From the NCBI RefSeq assembly GCF_001510715.1, contig NZ_LMTJ01000006.1, forward strand, positions 62,001 to 126,000: a DNA stretch of 64,000 bases, in the 5' to 3' direction. A program made the translations under genes and the position numbers. The DNA is from Bacillus sp. FJAT-29814 (lineage in GTDB: Bacteria; Bacillota; Bacilli; Bacillales; Cytobacillaceae). This document shows positions 8,607 to 16,927 of the stretch, piece after piece. Positions within the stretch are counted from its first letter, which is position 1. The number at the start of each line of letters is the position of its first letter. The notes below the pieces were generated by a model, which made no database searches, was not told the DNA's origin, and saw nothing but the letters and a program-made list of their open reading frames with translations.

Positions 8607-9587
8607 TCAATTTGTAAGATTGTATTTGGCTTTGACAATTCTTCCATACAAATGCGAAAGTTTTGCTGAGAAATTAGGCATACAAAACAGTAACACATAC
8701 TTAACCTTTCTCTTCAATCCCAGGTCATTAAAGACTTTTTTGAATTTCGGGCTTTTTAGTTCCTTCAAATTTCGATCGTAAATTAATATCAAGAACTCTC
8801 GAAATAAAATCTCTTTTTCTACTTGTTGTTTATATTTTAAATTCGAATATAAATTAAATGATTTTAAAATTTGGATATCTCCCTTATTAATAGCAATCTT
8901 TTTTGTATTCATATTTTTCATGGACAATAAACTTGTTGTCCATGAACCATTGGCCATTCTGTATGCAGACATAAATTCATCAATATAATAGGCATAGCCA
9001 TGACTTGAAAGTATTAACGTTAATGGATAGTCATACACTGAAGAAGTAAAAAACCAATCGGGCGGGGTATCCATAAGATGTTTTGGATAAATCATTGAAG
9101 ATGAGTGCATAAAACCTCCACCACCAAATACAAGGTCGCCAGCTGAATATTTATTATTTTTTTTACTTGGCCTGACAACTGTACCTAGGGGCTCCTTCTC
9201 ATTATCAACCACTTTTGCAGCATGAAAGCAAAGTGTACACTCTGGATTTTCTTCTAAATAGTCTACTTGCTTTTGAAGTTTATAAGGATCGGTCCAATAA
9301 TCATCCCCATCACAAATGGCAATATATTTCCCCTTTGATTTTTCGTGCAGGTTTCTAACATTGCCAATAAAACCCAAATTTTGCTTGTTAGCTATTAGTT
9401 TAATTTTGTCTGGATATTTATCTCTATATGACTCAACAACTTTTTTTGTATTATCTGTACTACAATCCTCACCAATAAGAATCTCGTAGGCAAAATTTGT
9501 TTTTTGAGCAAGGAAGCTTTCTATCGCATCTCCAATCATATCTTCTTGATTAAAAGTAATACAGTTCACACTTACCAATACATTCAT
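8607..9587 (-). CDS. Family 2 glycosyltransferase
   Basis: A 326-residue GT-A enzyme. VSVNCITFNQEDMIGDAIES at the N-terminus, GEDCSTDNTKK near residue 40 and CDGDDYWTDPYKLQKQ near residue 93 are the hallmarks of the Glycos_transf_2 group close to capsular transferases that often include YWTDP. The basic C-terminal region may contact the membrane. The gene ends 11 bp before the wecE-like start and follows the Wzy gene by 29 bp, so it is co-transcribed. Donor and acceptor sugars cannot be told from sequence. Confidence 0.9.
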   Translation of the reverse strand: MNVLVSVNCITFNQEDMIGDAIESFLAQKTNFAYEILIGEDCSTDNTKKVVESYRDKYPDKIKLIANKQNLGFIGNVRNLHEKSKGKYIAICDGDDYWTDPYKLQKQVDYLEENPECTLCFHAAKVVDNEKEPLGTVVRPSKKNNKYSAGDLVFGGGGFMHSSSMIYPKHLMDTPPDWFFTSSVYDYPLTLILSSHGYAYYIDEFMSAYRMANGSWTTSLLSMKNMNTKKIAINKGDIQILKSFNLYSNLKYKQQVEKEILFREFLILIYDRNLKELKSPKFKKVFNDLGLKRKVKYVLLFCMPNFSAKLSHLYGRIVKAKYNLTN

Positions 9588-9616
9588 TTAATCCTCCTCC
9601 GATTCAATATTTCTAT

Positions 9617-10879
9617 TTACCTATGATTTATCCGTTGTGAGTTGACGGAATAAATTAACGCCCCTAAAATTAACCAAAGGATCCGGGCACTGTTTAAAGA
9701 GATTGCCATTGACCCCACCAACATAATGATCATTATATCCCTCAGGATTAGGTTAGTTTCTGAACGGTGAAAGCGAAATAGCGAGACTTTCCCCAGCAAA
9801 AAAAATACATAACCAAAAAAGCAAGTGGCTAGTGGTATACCCCACTCAGCAAATAGCTGTAAAAAAGTGTTATGGGCCAGGTTGCCATAATGAAACATCT
9901 CCCCGGTAAGTGAAGTATAAGTTCCAATTCCAACTCCCAAGAACGGTGACAGCTGAATGACTTGTATAGCAGCATTCCAAGCATCGCCTCTTCCAGAACC
10001 ACTTTCAGAAATGGAACCAGTTATATCTGTTAATAGTTCTTGAATTCTAAAAAATGAAGGTATACTTGAAGATAAATGATACATGGCCTTTTCAAATATT
10101 CCGAAAGGTAATGGTGCCATTAAAATCAAAAACACAATAAAAAACAGGTGAACGACCACTTCACCTGTTTTTTTCTTTTTCAGAAACAAATATTCTATTA
10201 GTCTTAAAGCCAAATAACAAATCAGAGTAATAATTCCTGTTTTTGATCCCGTAGTTAGAACTGCTAGAAAGGTTATGATTACAGCCAAATACTTGTATCT
10301 CGCCTCTACCATTTTTGATCTGGTAAAATACACAAGACCCGTAATCTGCAGGACCGAATAGTAATTCGGGTCAATCATCAGCCCCCTAAACCGGGTACCT
10401 CCAAAGAATAGAATATTTGAAAAAACATTAATGCTGAATATCGTAAAAATAATCCCCAAAATTCCCACTAAAATAGAAAATAATGAATACCATTTCAATG
10501 TTTTCTCTAAATAGTTTATTTTTGATAAATTGTAACCAATAAGAAAGTAGACAAAACTGGCAGAAAGCTTAATGTAATCACTAACAATGGCAATTGGATT
10601 TGTATTGGAATTAAATTGAATAGGAACATAAATAACAGCGGTTGCCAGAACAAACATCGATACAATAATAAAAAATTTTAAAGGCAGTGTTGGAATATCT
10701 AATTGATTCCTAATTATCAAGATGACAAAGACAATTAAGCAAAAAAAGTCTGCAAATGAAATGTTTATACCCAATATTACTTGAGATTGGTGTAGCAAAA
10801 TTGCCATTAAAAAGAGTATTACTGTGAATAGCACGTGCCTTTTCTTTTGAACTCCCCCTGCTTCAAGTAAATACCTCAC
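9617..10879 (-). CDS. Wzy-type O-antigen polymerase/ligase family membrane protein
   Basis: About 420 residues with 10-12 predicted transmembrane helices. The larger extracytoplasmic loop has SISESGSGRGDAWNAAIQ and GVGIGTYTSL, the Wzy_C signature region, followed by HNTFLQLFAEWG. Wzy joins repeat units delivered by Wzx on the outer face of the membrane. The frame starts at GTG 10879 after AGGGGG; a later GTG is possible. The coding sequence contains a perfect 14-bp inverted repeat with A/T flanks (10139-10173), an unusual thing inside a gene. It lies 77 bp after the phosphatase gene. Confidence 0.88.
   Translation of the reverse strand: MRYLLEAGGVQKKRHVLFTVILFLMAILLHQSQVILGINISFADFFCLIVFVILIIRNQLDIPTLPLKFFIIVSMFVLATAVIYVPIQFNSNTNPIAIVSDYIKLSASFVYFLIGYNLSKINYLEKTLKWYSLFSILVGILGIIFTIFSINVFSNILFFGGTRFRGLMIDPNYYSVLQITGLVYFTRSKMVEARYKYLAVIITFLAVLTTGSKTGIITLICYLALRLIEYLFLKKKKTGEVVVHLFFIVFLILMAPLPFGIFEKAMYHLSSSIPSFFRIQELLTDITGSISESGSGRGDAWNAAIQVIQLSPFLGVGIGTYTSLTGEMFHYGNLAHNTFLQLFAEWGIPLATCFFGYVFFLLGKVSLFRFHRSETNLILRDIMIIMLVGSMAISLNSARILWLILGALIYSVNSQRINHR
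10139..10173. terminator. Terminator-like perfect 14-bp hairpin inside the wzy coding sequence
   Basis: Arms 10139-10152 and 10160-10173 pair perfectly around a 7-nt loop (core ACAGGTGAA). T-runs follow on both strands, so the structure has intrinsic-terminator form in either direction although it encodes a KKKTGEVV segment of the Wzy protein. Confidence 0.6.
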
Positions 10880-10956
10880 ACGCCCCCTACACCATCTTTC
10901 TTAATATGTTATTTTCAATCTTTTCATAACTTCATTGTTCGAGCCGTAATTTAATC

Positions 10957-11721
10957 TTAAAAAATACGCAAGAACCTCTTTCTAAAAGGCACTGGCTGCT
11001 CAATGTGCAAGTTTTGCCCTGCTAATAGTAATTCAGCATTTTCTTTGAGATAAAAAGTATATTGAATTCCAATTTTGTTAGTAACCCAATCATATGCTTC
11101 CGTTAGATTAATCCCTCTAAAGTGGATATTATGGGCATCTGTTGCGATAAAATGCGCCAAATGGTGCTCGATTATTTTTTCACAAAAGAATTGAATTTTC
11201 TTTCCAAAATGCCCTGCAATGCTTCCAGCAGTCAACTGGAATAATGCACCCTCTTGGGCCAAGTCAAATAAAAGCTGATGATCTTCAAGAAATTCTCTGT
11301 TTCTTTCAGGATGGGCAAATATTGGGGTTAACCCTTTTAATAACAGTTCATAAACCACTTCTTGTGTATAATCAGGAACTTCTCTGGAAGGAAGTTCTAA
11401 TAATAAATATTTCCCCTTATTATCAAGTGTTAGTATTTCATTCCTTTCTAAGGACTGAAATATTTCTCGATGGAGCCTCAGCTCTTGACCCGGATGAATC
11501 TGAAGAGGAATATTGTTCTCTTCTAAAATGGTATTATATTCTCCAACAAGTTTTATGATTTTATCCTTAGGATTAATAAATATGCCATTCAGGTGATGGG
11601 GTGTTGCAAATGAATGCGTAATTCCATTGCTTACAGCCTGATTAGCCATCATCAGAAAATCAGAATCATTAGGAGCGCCGTCATCAATATTGGGTAAAAT
11701 ATGACAATGTATATCAATCAC
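10957..11721 (-). CDS. CpsB/YwqE-type PHP-domain protein-tyrosine phosphatase
   Basis: A 254-residue PHP-fold metallophosphatase. Metal ligands are visible as HCHILPNIDDG at residues 4-14, ATPHHLNG near 40, HPERN near 137 and TDAHN near 195. CpsB, YwqE and EpsB-partner phosphatases dephosphorylate the BY-kinase tail and so control chain length and export. It begins 24 bp after the kinase gene, giving the classic modulator-kinase-phosphatase trio. The final basic residues (RKRFLRIF) are typical of Bacillus members. ATG 11721. Confidence 0.92.
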   Translation of the reverse strand: MIDIHCHILPNIDDGAPNDSDFLMMANQAVSNGITHSFATPHHLNGIFINPKDKIIKLVGEYNTILEENNIPLQIHPGQELRLHREIFQSLERNEILTLDNKGKYLLLELPSREVPDYTQEVVYELLLKGLTPIFAHPERNREFLEDHQLLFDLAQEGALFQLTAGSIAGHFGKKIQFFCEKIIEHHLAHFIATDAHNIHFRGINLTEAYDWVTNKIGIQYTFYLKENAELLLAGQNLHIEQPVPFRKRFLRIF

Positions 11722-11744
11722 ACTGATATCCCCTTAAATAACTA

Positions 11745-12431
11745 TTAATAATAGTAGGAATACTTGCTCTTTTTTACCGCTACTCGATTCACAACAATAC
11801 CAAGAATTCGAGATTTAACTTTTTCAAGCATTTCCTTTGCTTTTAACGCTCGGTCTCTATTGGTTTTTTCGCTGGACACCACCATTACAACGCCATCACA
11901 CTTAGCTGCAATGATTTGCGGGTCTGTAACTGCCATAACAGGCGGGGCATCAAACACAACAAAATCAAACAAGCTTTTTAATTCTTCCATTAATGATTCC
12001 ATTGCTTTTGAATCCAGCATTTCTGAGGGATTCGGAGGTTTGGGGCCGCTGGTTAAAATATGAAGGTTTGGAATAAACGTCTTCAAAATGGCTTCATCTC
12101 TACAAATTTTCTTAGTTAAAACACTCGTTAGTCCTTCAATATTACTGACCCTAAATGTATAATGGACAGTTGGTTTCCTTAAATCCGCATCCACTAGTAA
12201 AACCCGTTTTTCTTGTTGTGCCAGCGTAATCGCAAGATTGGCCGCAGTTGTAGATTTTCCATCACCAGGTTCAGGAGAGGTAATCAAAATGGTTTTAATA
12301 TCTTGATCAACTGCGGAAAATTGAATATTTGTCCTTATCATCCTAAATTGTTCAGTAATTGTTTGACCTGGATTATTGTAGGGGGCTAAAGTCACAGCAT
12401 CTTTCCCTTTATTTTTTAGATTACGTTTCAA
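11745..12431 (-). CDS. epsB: Bacterial tyrosine kinase (CpsD/EpsB family)
   Basis: A cytoplasmic BY-kinase of about 228 residues. Walker A is in SPEPGDGKSTTAANLA near residue 50, Walker A' in LLVDADLRKP near 75 and Walker B in FVVFDAPPV near 150. The tail ends SKYSYYY, the tyrosine cluster that is autophosphorylated. The kinase works with the membrane modulator encoded just upstream. Start: TTG 12431 is 9 nt after GGGAG; the more upstream TTG at 12440 is directly adjacent to that site and is less likely. The start overlaps the modulator gene's end. Confidence 0.92.
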   Translation of the reverse strand: MKRNLKNKGKDAVTLAPYNNPGQTITEQFRMIRTNIQFSAVDQDIKTILITSPEPGDGKSTTAANLAITLAQQEKRVLLVDADLRKPTVHYTFRVSNIEGLTSVLTKKICRDEAILKTFIPNLHILTSGPKPPNPSEMLDSKAMESLMEELKSLFDFVVFDAPPVMAVTDPQIIAAKCDGVVMVVSSEKTNRDRALKAKEMLEKVKSRILGIVVNRVAVKKSKYSYYY

Positions 12432-13152
12432 GAGTTTCAACTCCCACGTTACTTATTTCCGCTCCCTTTTTTCCTTTTTGCTTTGGCATAATCTGTACCT
12501 CCCCCAATACAGGAAGCCCTAAATAAGCTTCAACATCTTGACTATCCTTTAGAGTTTTGTCAAATAACTCCAGCAATACTGCCAGGCCTATCCCAGCTAA
12601 TATGCCTACTACAATGGCAATAGTATGATTAAATAATGGCTTCGGGTTCACAGGAACTGGATTCTTCTTTAATTCTGCTTTTGCAAGTATACTCACATTG
12701 TCTACATTCATGATTTTTTTAATTTCGGTTTGAAACACTTCTGATACGGTATTGGCTATGTTTACTGCCCTTTCTGGATCGGAGTCCTTAACCAGTATAG
12801 AAAAAACCTGTGAACTGCCTCCGTTGTTGACAGAAATATTTCCATTAAGCTGCTCAATATTTTGATTGATTGCTAATTTATCTATTACTTTTTCTAGAAT
12901 AACCGGGCTCTTGATAATATCGGTGTAAGTGCTAATTAGCTCGACATTATTTCTTAATTGAGAAAAATCTATCTGATTGTCAGATGTTTTTTGATTGACA
13001 AGAATTTGTGTAGAAACCTGATACACTGGTGTAATTAAATAATATGTAAACATAATACTAGTCAACACCGTGATCAATATTGTGAGAACAATCCATCTCC
13101 AACGTTTCCTAAGAATTTGAAAAAAATTGAAAACACTTATTGTTTGCCCCAT
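12421..13152 (-). CDS. epsA: Wzz-like chain-length modulator / tyrosine kinase activator (EpsA/YveK type)
   Basis: A 243-residue membrane protein with a helix near residues 15-40, an extracellular domain, and a second helix near 172-192 preceded by the proline-rich PVPVNPKPLFN motif that marks Wzz-family proteins. In Gram-positive bacteria the C-terminal cytoplasmic tail activates the separately encoded BY-kinase. ATG 13152 is 5 nt after GGAGG; the ATG at 13164 has no suitable site. It is followed by the kinase with an overlap, and preceded by 100 bp without any visible gene. Confidence 0.92.
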   Translation of the reverse strand: MGQTISVFNFFQILRKRWRWIVLTILITVLTSIMFTYYLITPVYQVSTQILVNQKTSDNQIDFSQLRNNVELISTYTDIIKSPVILEKVIDKLAINQNIEQLNGNISVNNGGSSQVFSILVKDSDPERAVNIANTVSEVFQTEIKKIMNVDNVSILAKAELKKNPVPVNPKPLFNHTIAIVVGILAGIGLAVLLELFDKTLKDSQDVEAYLGLPVLGEVQIMPKQKGKKGAEISNVGVETLET

Positions 13153-13252
13153 AAAAACCTCCATGCTTGCGATAAATCAAATTGATTATTTTTACAATCC
13201 GCCGTTCCTTTGCCCCCGTAATTTAGTCTGTCATTTAATAATTTCAATTCAA

Positions 13253-14422
13253 TTAACGCTTTTTTAGCCCGTTGCTGATGGTAACTTTTATACAGTCAAT
13301 AATCCTCTTCTGCTCTTCTAGAGTCATATTAGAACCTGACGGTAAACATATTCCTGTTTTAAAAAGTTTTTCAGATATATTCTCATTCTTGCTATGCGAA
13401 TAATTCTTATTCTTCGCAAAAAGCGGCTGCATGTGAAGGGGTTTCCAAACATGTCTGGCTTCAATATTCTCCGATTCTAATGATTCAAGTAATTCATTGA
13501 TTGACACACCCAATGTTTCATCTAAAGTTAAAGCAGTTAGCCACCGGGTAGAAAATGAATTTTCTAACTCAGGCATTAATGAGACAGCAAGAAACGGGCT
13601 TAATTCTTGTTGATAGATTTCAAAGATAGCTCTTCTTGCAGCAACCCTTTCCTCTAATACCTCCAATTGGCCTCTGCCTAATCCAGCTAAAATATTACTC
13701 ATTCTATAGTTATAACCTAGTTCACTATGCTGGTAAAAAGGAGCCGGGTCTTTTGCTTGAGTTGCTAGGAAACGTGCTTTACTAAGAGCGTCTGTGTCAT
13801 TGGAAACCAGCATCCCTCCACCTGAGGTTGTAATAATCTTATTGCCATTAAACGAATAGATTCCAAAATCACCAAACGTTCCACTCGCTTTTCCTTTAAA
13901 CGTTGCACCTAGGGATTCTGCCGAATCTTCAATAATGGGAATCTGATATTCTTTACAAATGGATACTAGTTCATCCATTTTGGCGGACTGTCCGTAAAGA
14001 TTAACGATTATCACTGCTTTTGGAAGTTTAGAAATACTTGCTGCCTCTTTAAGAGCTTCCTTAAGTGCTGATGGTGACATACTCCAAGTATCAGGTTCTG
14101 AATCGATGAAAACAGGATCTGCCCCTAGATACAATATGGGATTTGCACTTGCAACGAAAGTTAAACTTGAGCAAAAAACCGTATCCCCTTTTTGGACACC
14201 CAATAAAGAAAGTGCCAAATGAATGGCCGCAGTTCCCGAACTCACAGCAACTGCACCTTTGGCACCAACCAAACTAGCAACTTCCTTTTCGAATTCATCT
14301 ACATTTGGTCCTAATGGAGCAACCCAGTTAGATGCAAATGCTTCTGATATATACTTCAGTTCTCCACCGCTCATATGAGGAGGAGACAGAAAAATTCGCT
14401 TTTTTACCGTTGTCTGCTGCAA
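13253..14422 (-). CDS. epsN: EpsN-type UDP-4-keto-sugar aminotransferase (DegT/DnrJ/EryC1)
   Basis: PLP enzyme of 389 residues, very like B. subtilis EpsN and Campylobacter PglE. Recognisable blocks are IFLSPPHMSGGE at the start, SNWVAPLGPNVDEFE, SSGTAAIHLALSLL, IDSEPDTWSMSP, NLYGQSAKMDE, EDSAESLG, SFNGNKIITTSGGGML (PLP lysine) and GICLPSGSNMT near the end. It should aminate the 4-keto sugar made by the EpsC-type dehydratase encoded 36 bp upstream, toward a bacillosamine-type sugar. The start is TTG 14422 after AGGAGG. No EpsM-type acetyltransferase is seen in the window. Confidence 0.93.
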   Translation of the reverse strand: MQQTTVKKRIFLSPPHMSGGELKYISEAFASNWVAPLGPNVDEFEKEVASLVGAKGAVAVSSGTAAIHLALSLLGVQKGDTVFCSSLTFVASANPILYLGADPVFIDSEPDTWSMSPSALKEALKEAASISKLPKAVIIVNLYGQSAKMDELVSICKEYQIPIIEDSAESLGATFKGKASGTFGDFGIYSFNGNKIITTSGGGMLVSNDTDALSKARFLATQAKDPAPFYQHSELGYNYRMSNILAGLGRGQLEVLEERVAARRAIFEIYQQELSPFLAVSLMPELENSFSTRWLTALTLDETLGVSINELLESLESENIEARHVWKPLHMQPLFAKNKNYSHSKNENISEKLFKTGICLPSGSNMTLEEQKRIIDCIKVTISNGLKKR

Positions 14423-14457
14423 ATTGACACCTCCTATTCATAAACCAAATCAGTTCA

Positions 14458-16281
14458 TTATATAGAAACAGAAACCTTTGACCATTCCACTTTTTGATTG
14501 GCAAGGCTAATCAGTTTTTCTCTTATTTCTTCTTTCTCCATGTTTAAGAAGGTTGAAAGGAATTCTTCGATTTCCTGAATATATAGTTTTGATGTCTTGC
14601 CAATATAAATCTTGGGATAAATTTGTTCCTCATGTACTTCATCTTCTTTTAGTAATTCTTCAAATAGCTTTTCTCCAGGCCTAATCCCTGAAAATTCAAT
14701 TCCAATCTCCTCAACTGAGTTCCCTGATAATTTGATCAAATTTGTTGCCAAATCCACTATTTTAACCGGCTCCCCCATATCCAAAACAAATATCTCCCCA
14801 CCCTGGGCAAGTGCGCCAGCCTGAATAACAAGTCTAGAGGCCTCTGGTATGGTCATAAAATAACGAACCATGTCTGGATGGGTAACGGTAACAGGGCCAC
14901 CCCTTTCAATTTGTCTTTTGAACAAGGGAATGACGCTGCCTCGGCTCCCTAAAACGTTGCCAAACCGAACTGCAACAAATTTTGTACTGCCTTCCTGGTC
15001 CATCCACTGAATAATCATTTCGGCTAATCTTTTAGTTGCTCCCATAACACTAGTAGGGTTAACAGCCTTATCAGTAGAAATCATCACAAATGTTTTTACC
15101 TCATTTTCAAGTGCAGCATTAGCGACGTTTAGTGTGCCAATAAGATTATTTTTAACGGCTTCCTCCGGGTTCCGTTCCATTAAAGGAACGTGTTTATGTG
15201 CTGCCGCATGATATACCACATCGGGGCTATATGTTTTCATAATAATATTCATCTTTTCGGAATCCTGAATATCAGCAATCTCGGTAAAAATTTCGATTGA
15301 AGTTTCTCTAAAACTTTCCCGAAGCTCCAACTCAATTGAATAAATACTGTTTTCACCATGTCCTAACAAAATTAAAGTTTTGGGATTAAAACGGATAATC
15401 TGCCGGCATATTTCAGAACCAATTGACCCTCCAGCACCGGTAACAAGGACTTTTTTTTTGGAAATACTATTTGAAATAGATTCGATATCCAGTTCAATAG
15501 GTTCTCTTCCCAATAAATCTTCAACCTGAACATCTCGAAATTGATTCACTGAAACCTTTCCCGTAACCAAATCCTCCAGCTTCGGCAAAATTTGGGTTTT
15601 AGCTGTTGTTTTTGCACATTCCTTAAAAATGATATTTAATTGCCTCTTACTAAGTGATGGTATGGCAATTATGATATTTTCGATTTCCAGATTTTTTACC
15701 GTTTGTTGAATCATCTTAACGCCGCCGACTACAGAGATACCGAGGATATCCAGTTTTTGTTTTTGAATATCGTCATCGATAAATCCAACTGGACAAAGTT
15801 CCGAGTATTGCTCCTTTAATAACTGTCTTGCAATCATGATCCCAGCCGACCCGGCACCAATAATTAGTGTTCTTTTTTTACTTTGTTTGTTTTGTGAATG
15901 AAAGTCACGGAACAATCTAAAGCAAAACCTTGATCCCCCAATTAGCAAAATGTGGAGGGACCATGTTACTGCCAGCAGCCGAAAGTAAATTTCGTGAAAT
16001 ACCAACTTCTGCATAAAAGCGGCCAATATTATAGTAGCTGTGACTACCTTGAAAATAATCACCAATTCTCCTATACTTGCATATTTCCAGGCTTTTTTAT
16101 AAAGTTTGAAGAAAAATGATAAAATATGATGACTTAGTAGGATGATTATGGAAGTTACTGTTATCGGAACCGTGATGACATCAAATGTAGCGTTAACCAA
16201 AAATCTACTCAAGAAAACTACAGATAAAACTATTAATGAATCTGCGAGAAAAAGCAGAGACAACCGTTTTCGGTAGGTCAT
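14458..16281 (-). CDS. epsC: EpsC/CapD-type UDP-GlcNAc 4,6-dehydratase
   Basis: A 607-residue membrane enzyme. Four or five N-terminal helices (residues 1-125) precede a first Rossmann-like region (LIIGAGSAGIMIARQL near 140) and the catalytic short-chain dehydrogenase domain (VTGAGGSIGSE near 287). STDKAVNPTSVMGATKR has the Met-for-Tyr active site typical of WbpM/PglF/FlaA1 proteins. It converts UDP-GlcNAc to the 4-keto-6-deoxy sugar used by the aminotransferase. This is the first gene of the operon; ATG 16281 follows AAAGGGGAGAG. The leader upstream is over 600 bp long. Confidence 0.94.
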   Translation of the reverse strand: MTYRKRLSLLFLADSLIVLSVVFLSRFLVNATFDVITVPITVTSIIILLSHHILSFFFKLYKKAWKYASIGELVIIFKVVTATIILAAFMQKLVFHEIYFRLLAVTWSLHILLIGGSRFCFRLFRDFHSQNKQSKKRTLIIGAGSAGIMIARQLLKEQYSELCPVGFIDDDIQKQKLDILGISVVGGVKMIQQTVKNLEIENIIIAIPSLSKRQLNIIFKECAKTTAKTQILPKLEDLVTGKVSVNQFRDVQVEDLLGREPIELDIESISNSISKKKVLVTGAGGSIGSEICRQIIRFNPKTLILLGHGENSIYSIELELRESFRETSIEIFTEIADIQDSEKMNIIMKTYSPDVVYHAAAHKHVPLMERNPEEAVKNNLIGTLNVANAALENEVKTFVMISTDKAVNPTSVMGATKRLAEMIIQWMDQEGSTKFVAVRFGNVLGSRGSVIPLFKRQIERGGPVTVTHPDMVRYFMTIPEASRLVIQAGALAQGGEIFVLDMGEPVKIVDLATNLIKLSGNSVEEIGIEFSGIRPGEKLFEELLKEDEVHEEQIYPKIYIGKTSKLYIQEIEEFLSTFLNMEKEEIREKLISLANQKVEWSKVSVSI

Positions 16282-16320
16282 GATCTCTCCCCTTTATTGG
16301 GTTTGTTTAAAAGTAATGTA

Positions 16321-16374
16321 ATTAAAGACTATTATGATTTGGCTTATATAAGCCAAATCATAATAGTCTTTAAT
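16321..16374. repeat. Perfect 54-bp palindrome in the exopolysaccharide operon leader
   Basis: Two 27-nt arms (16321-16347 and 16348-16374) are exact reverse complements with no spacer; the centre is GGCTTAT/ATAAGCC. It lies 40 bp before the epsC-like start. There is no U-run after it on either strand, so it is not a standard terminator. It could form a very stable RNA hairpin or bind a regulator. Confidence 0.9.
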
Positions 16375-16399
16375 AAATCTGGGCATCTAACCCCCCCTC

Positions 16400-16490
16400 A
16401 CATCACACTCTCGACGACAGGCGTCTAAGGTTACATGTAACCCACAGTATGACCGAGTGTCTCCATTGATAACGGAGAGGAGACATCACC
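16400..16490 (-). ncRNA. Candidate structured leader RNA (EAR/epsC-RNA-like) of the exopolysaccharide operon
   Basis: Read on the minus strand, stem GAGTGT... closes with ACACTC (16455-16460 with 16405-16410) around two hairpins: GGTTA/TAACC (16429-16442) and GACG/CGTC (16413-16425). A 5' hairpin can form in two exclusive ways, CTCC (16461-16464) with GGAG at 16474-16477 or with GGAG at 16479-16482. The position just upstream of epsC in a Bacillales polysaccharide operon is where the EAR antitermination RNA occurs. The family match is not verified. Confidence 0.45.
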
Positions 16491-16744
16491 AAACAATAAA
16501 TTTTTATATCAAACCTATTCTACTTAGAGAGTCGAATAATCAAATTCGTTATTAAGAACATAATAAACCCTTCATCCTAAAATTACAAATTATAATAAAA
16601 TACAAATTCATCCACACACACCCAATTATCGTCAATTCAAACCCGAATACCCACGATATGTAGCTCCTTAATTATGATTTAAGTCATATATGATTGTTTT
16701 ATTTCAAATTTCATCATCTTTCGCACGAAAAGCCACGATAAAAT

Positions 16745-16760
16745 GTTCTTTAAAAAGAAC
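16745..16760. promoter_or_regulatory. SinR-type operator, inverted GTTCTTT boxes
   Basis: GTTCTTT and AAAGAAC face each other across 2 bp, matching the GTTCTYT box bound by SinR in B. subtilis. It overlaps the likely -35 of the adjacent sinR homologue and lies in the shared control region of the exopolysaccharide operon, so autoregulation and operon repression are both possible. Confidence 0.7.
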
Positions 16761-16777
16761 GTAAATTCACGTATAAT
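16749..16777 (+). promoter_or_regulatory. Probable sigma-A promoter of sinR homologue
   Basis: TATAAT at 16772-16777 is preceded at 17 bp by TTTAAA (16749-16754), a 4/6 match to TTGACA. The -35 lies inside the SinR-type operator. Confidence 0.5.
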
Positions 16778-16927
16778 ATTTTTAAGATTGTCACCTCTAT
16801 AAGGAGGATATTCGAAAAAATTCAACTAAATGCTTCAAAATACCCACCATTGCCATAAATTTATGACTTCCGCTACATACCTCAATGGCCTTACTCTTTC
16901 AAAACTTTGATATATGAGGAGAATATT

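Larger units (their letters stand above)
16282..16927. other. 646-bp intergenic region between epsC-like and sinR-like genes
   Basis: This divergent control region holds the palindrome, the structured RNA candidate, a SinR-type operator and a sinR promoter. On the minus strand a possible -10 (TATAAT, 16589-16594) is present without a good -35, and a one-mismatch SinR half-site (GTTCTTA) lies at 16553-16559. The stretch 16595-16740 shows nothing else that I recognise. No SinI-like coding sequence is visible. Confidence 0.7.

Noticed and set aside
16321-16374. 54-bp palindrome as an intrinsic terminator
   Set aside because: No U-run follows on either strand and the stem is AT-rich, so normal termination is unlikely.
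16520-16561. 13-codon minus-strand ORF in the eps leader (leader peptide)
   Set aside because: It has a fair ribosome-binding site but no regulatory codon cluster and could be chance.
16830-16910. 26-codon ORF after AAGGAGG upstream of sinR, possible SinI or leader peptide
   Set aside because: The ATG is 22 nt from the Shine-Dalgarno site, and the residues show no SinI-like helices.
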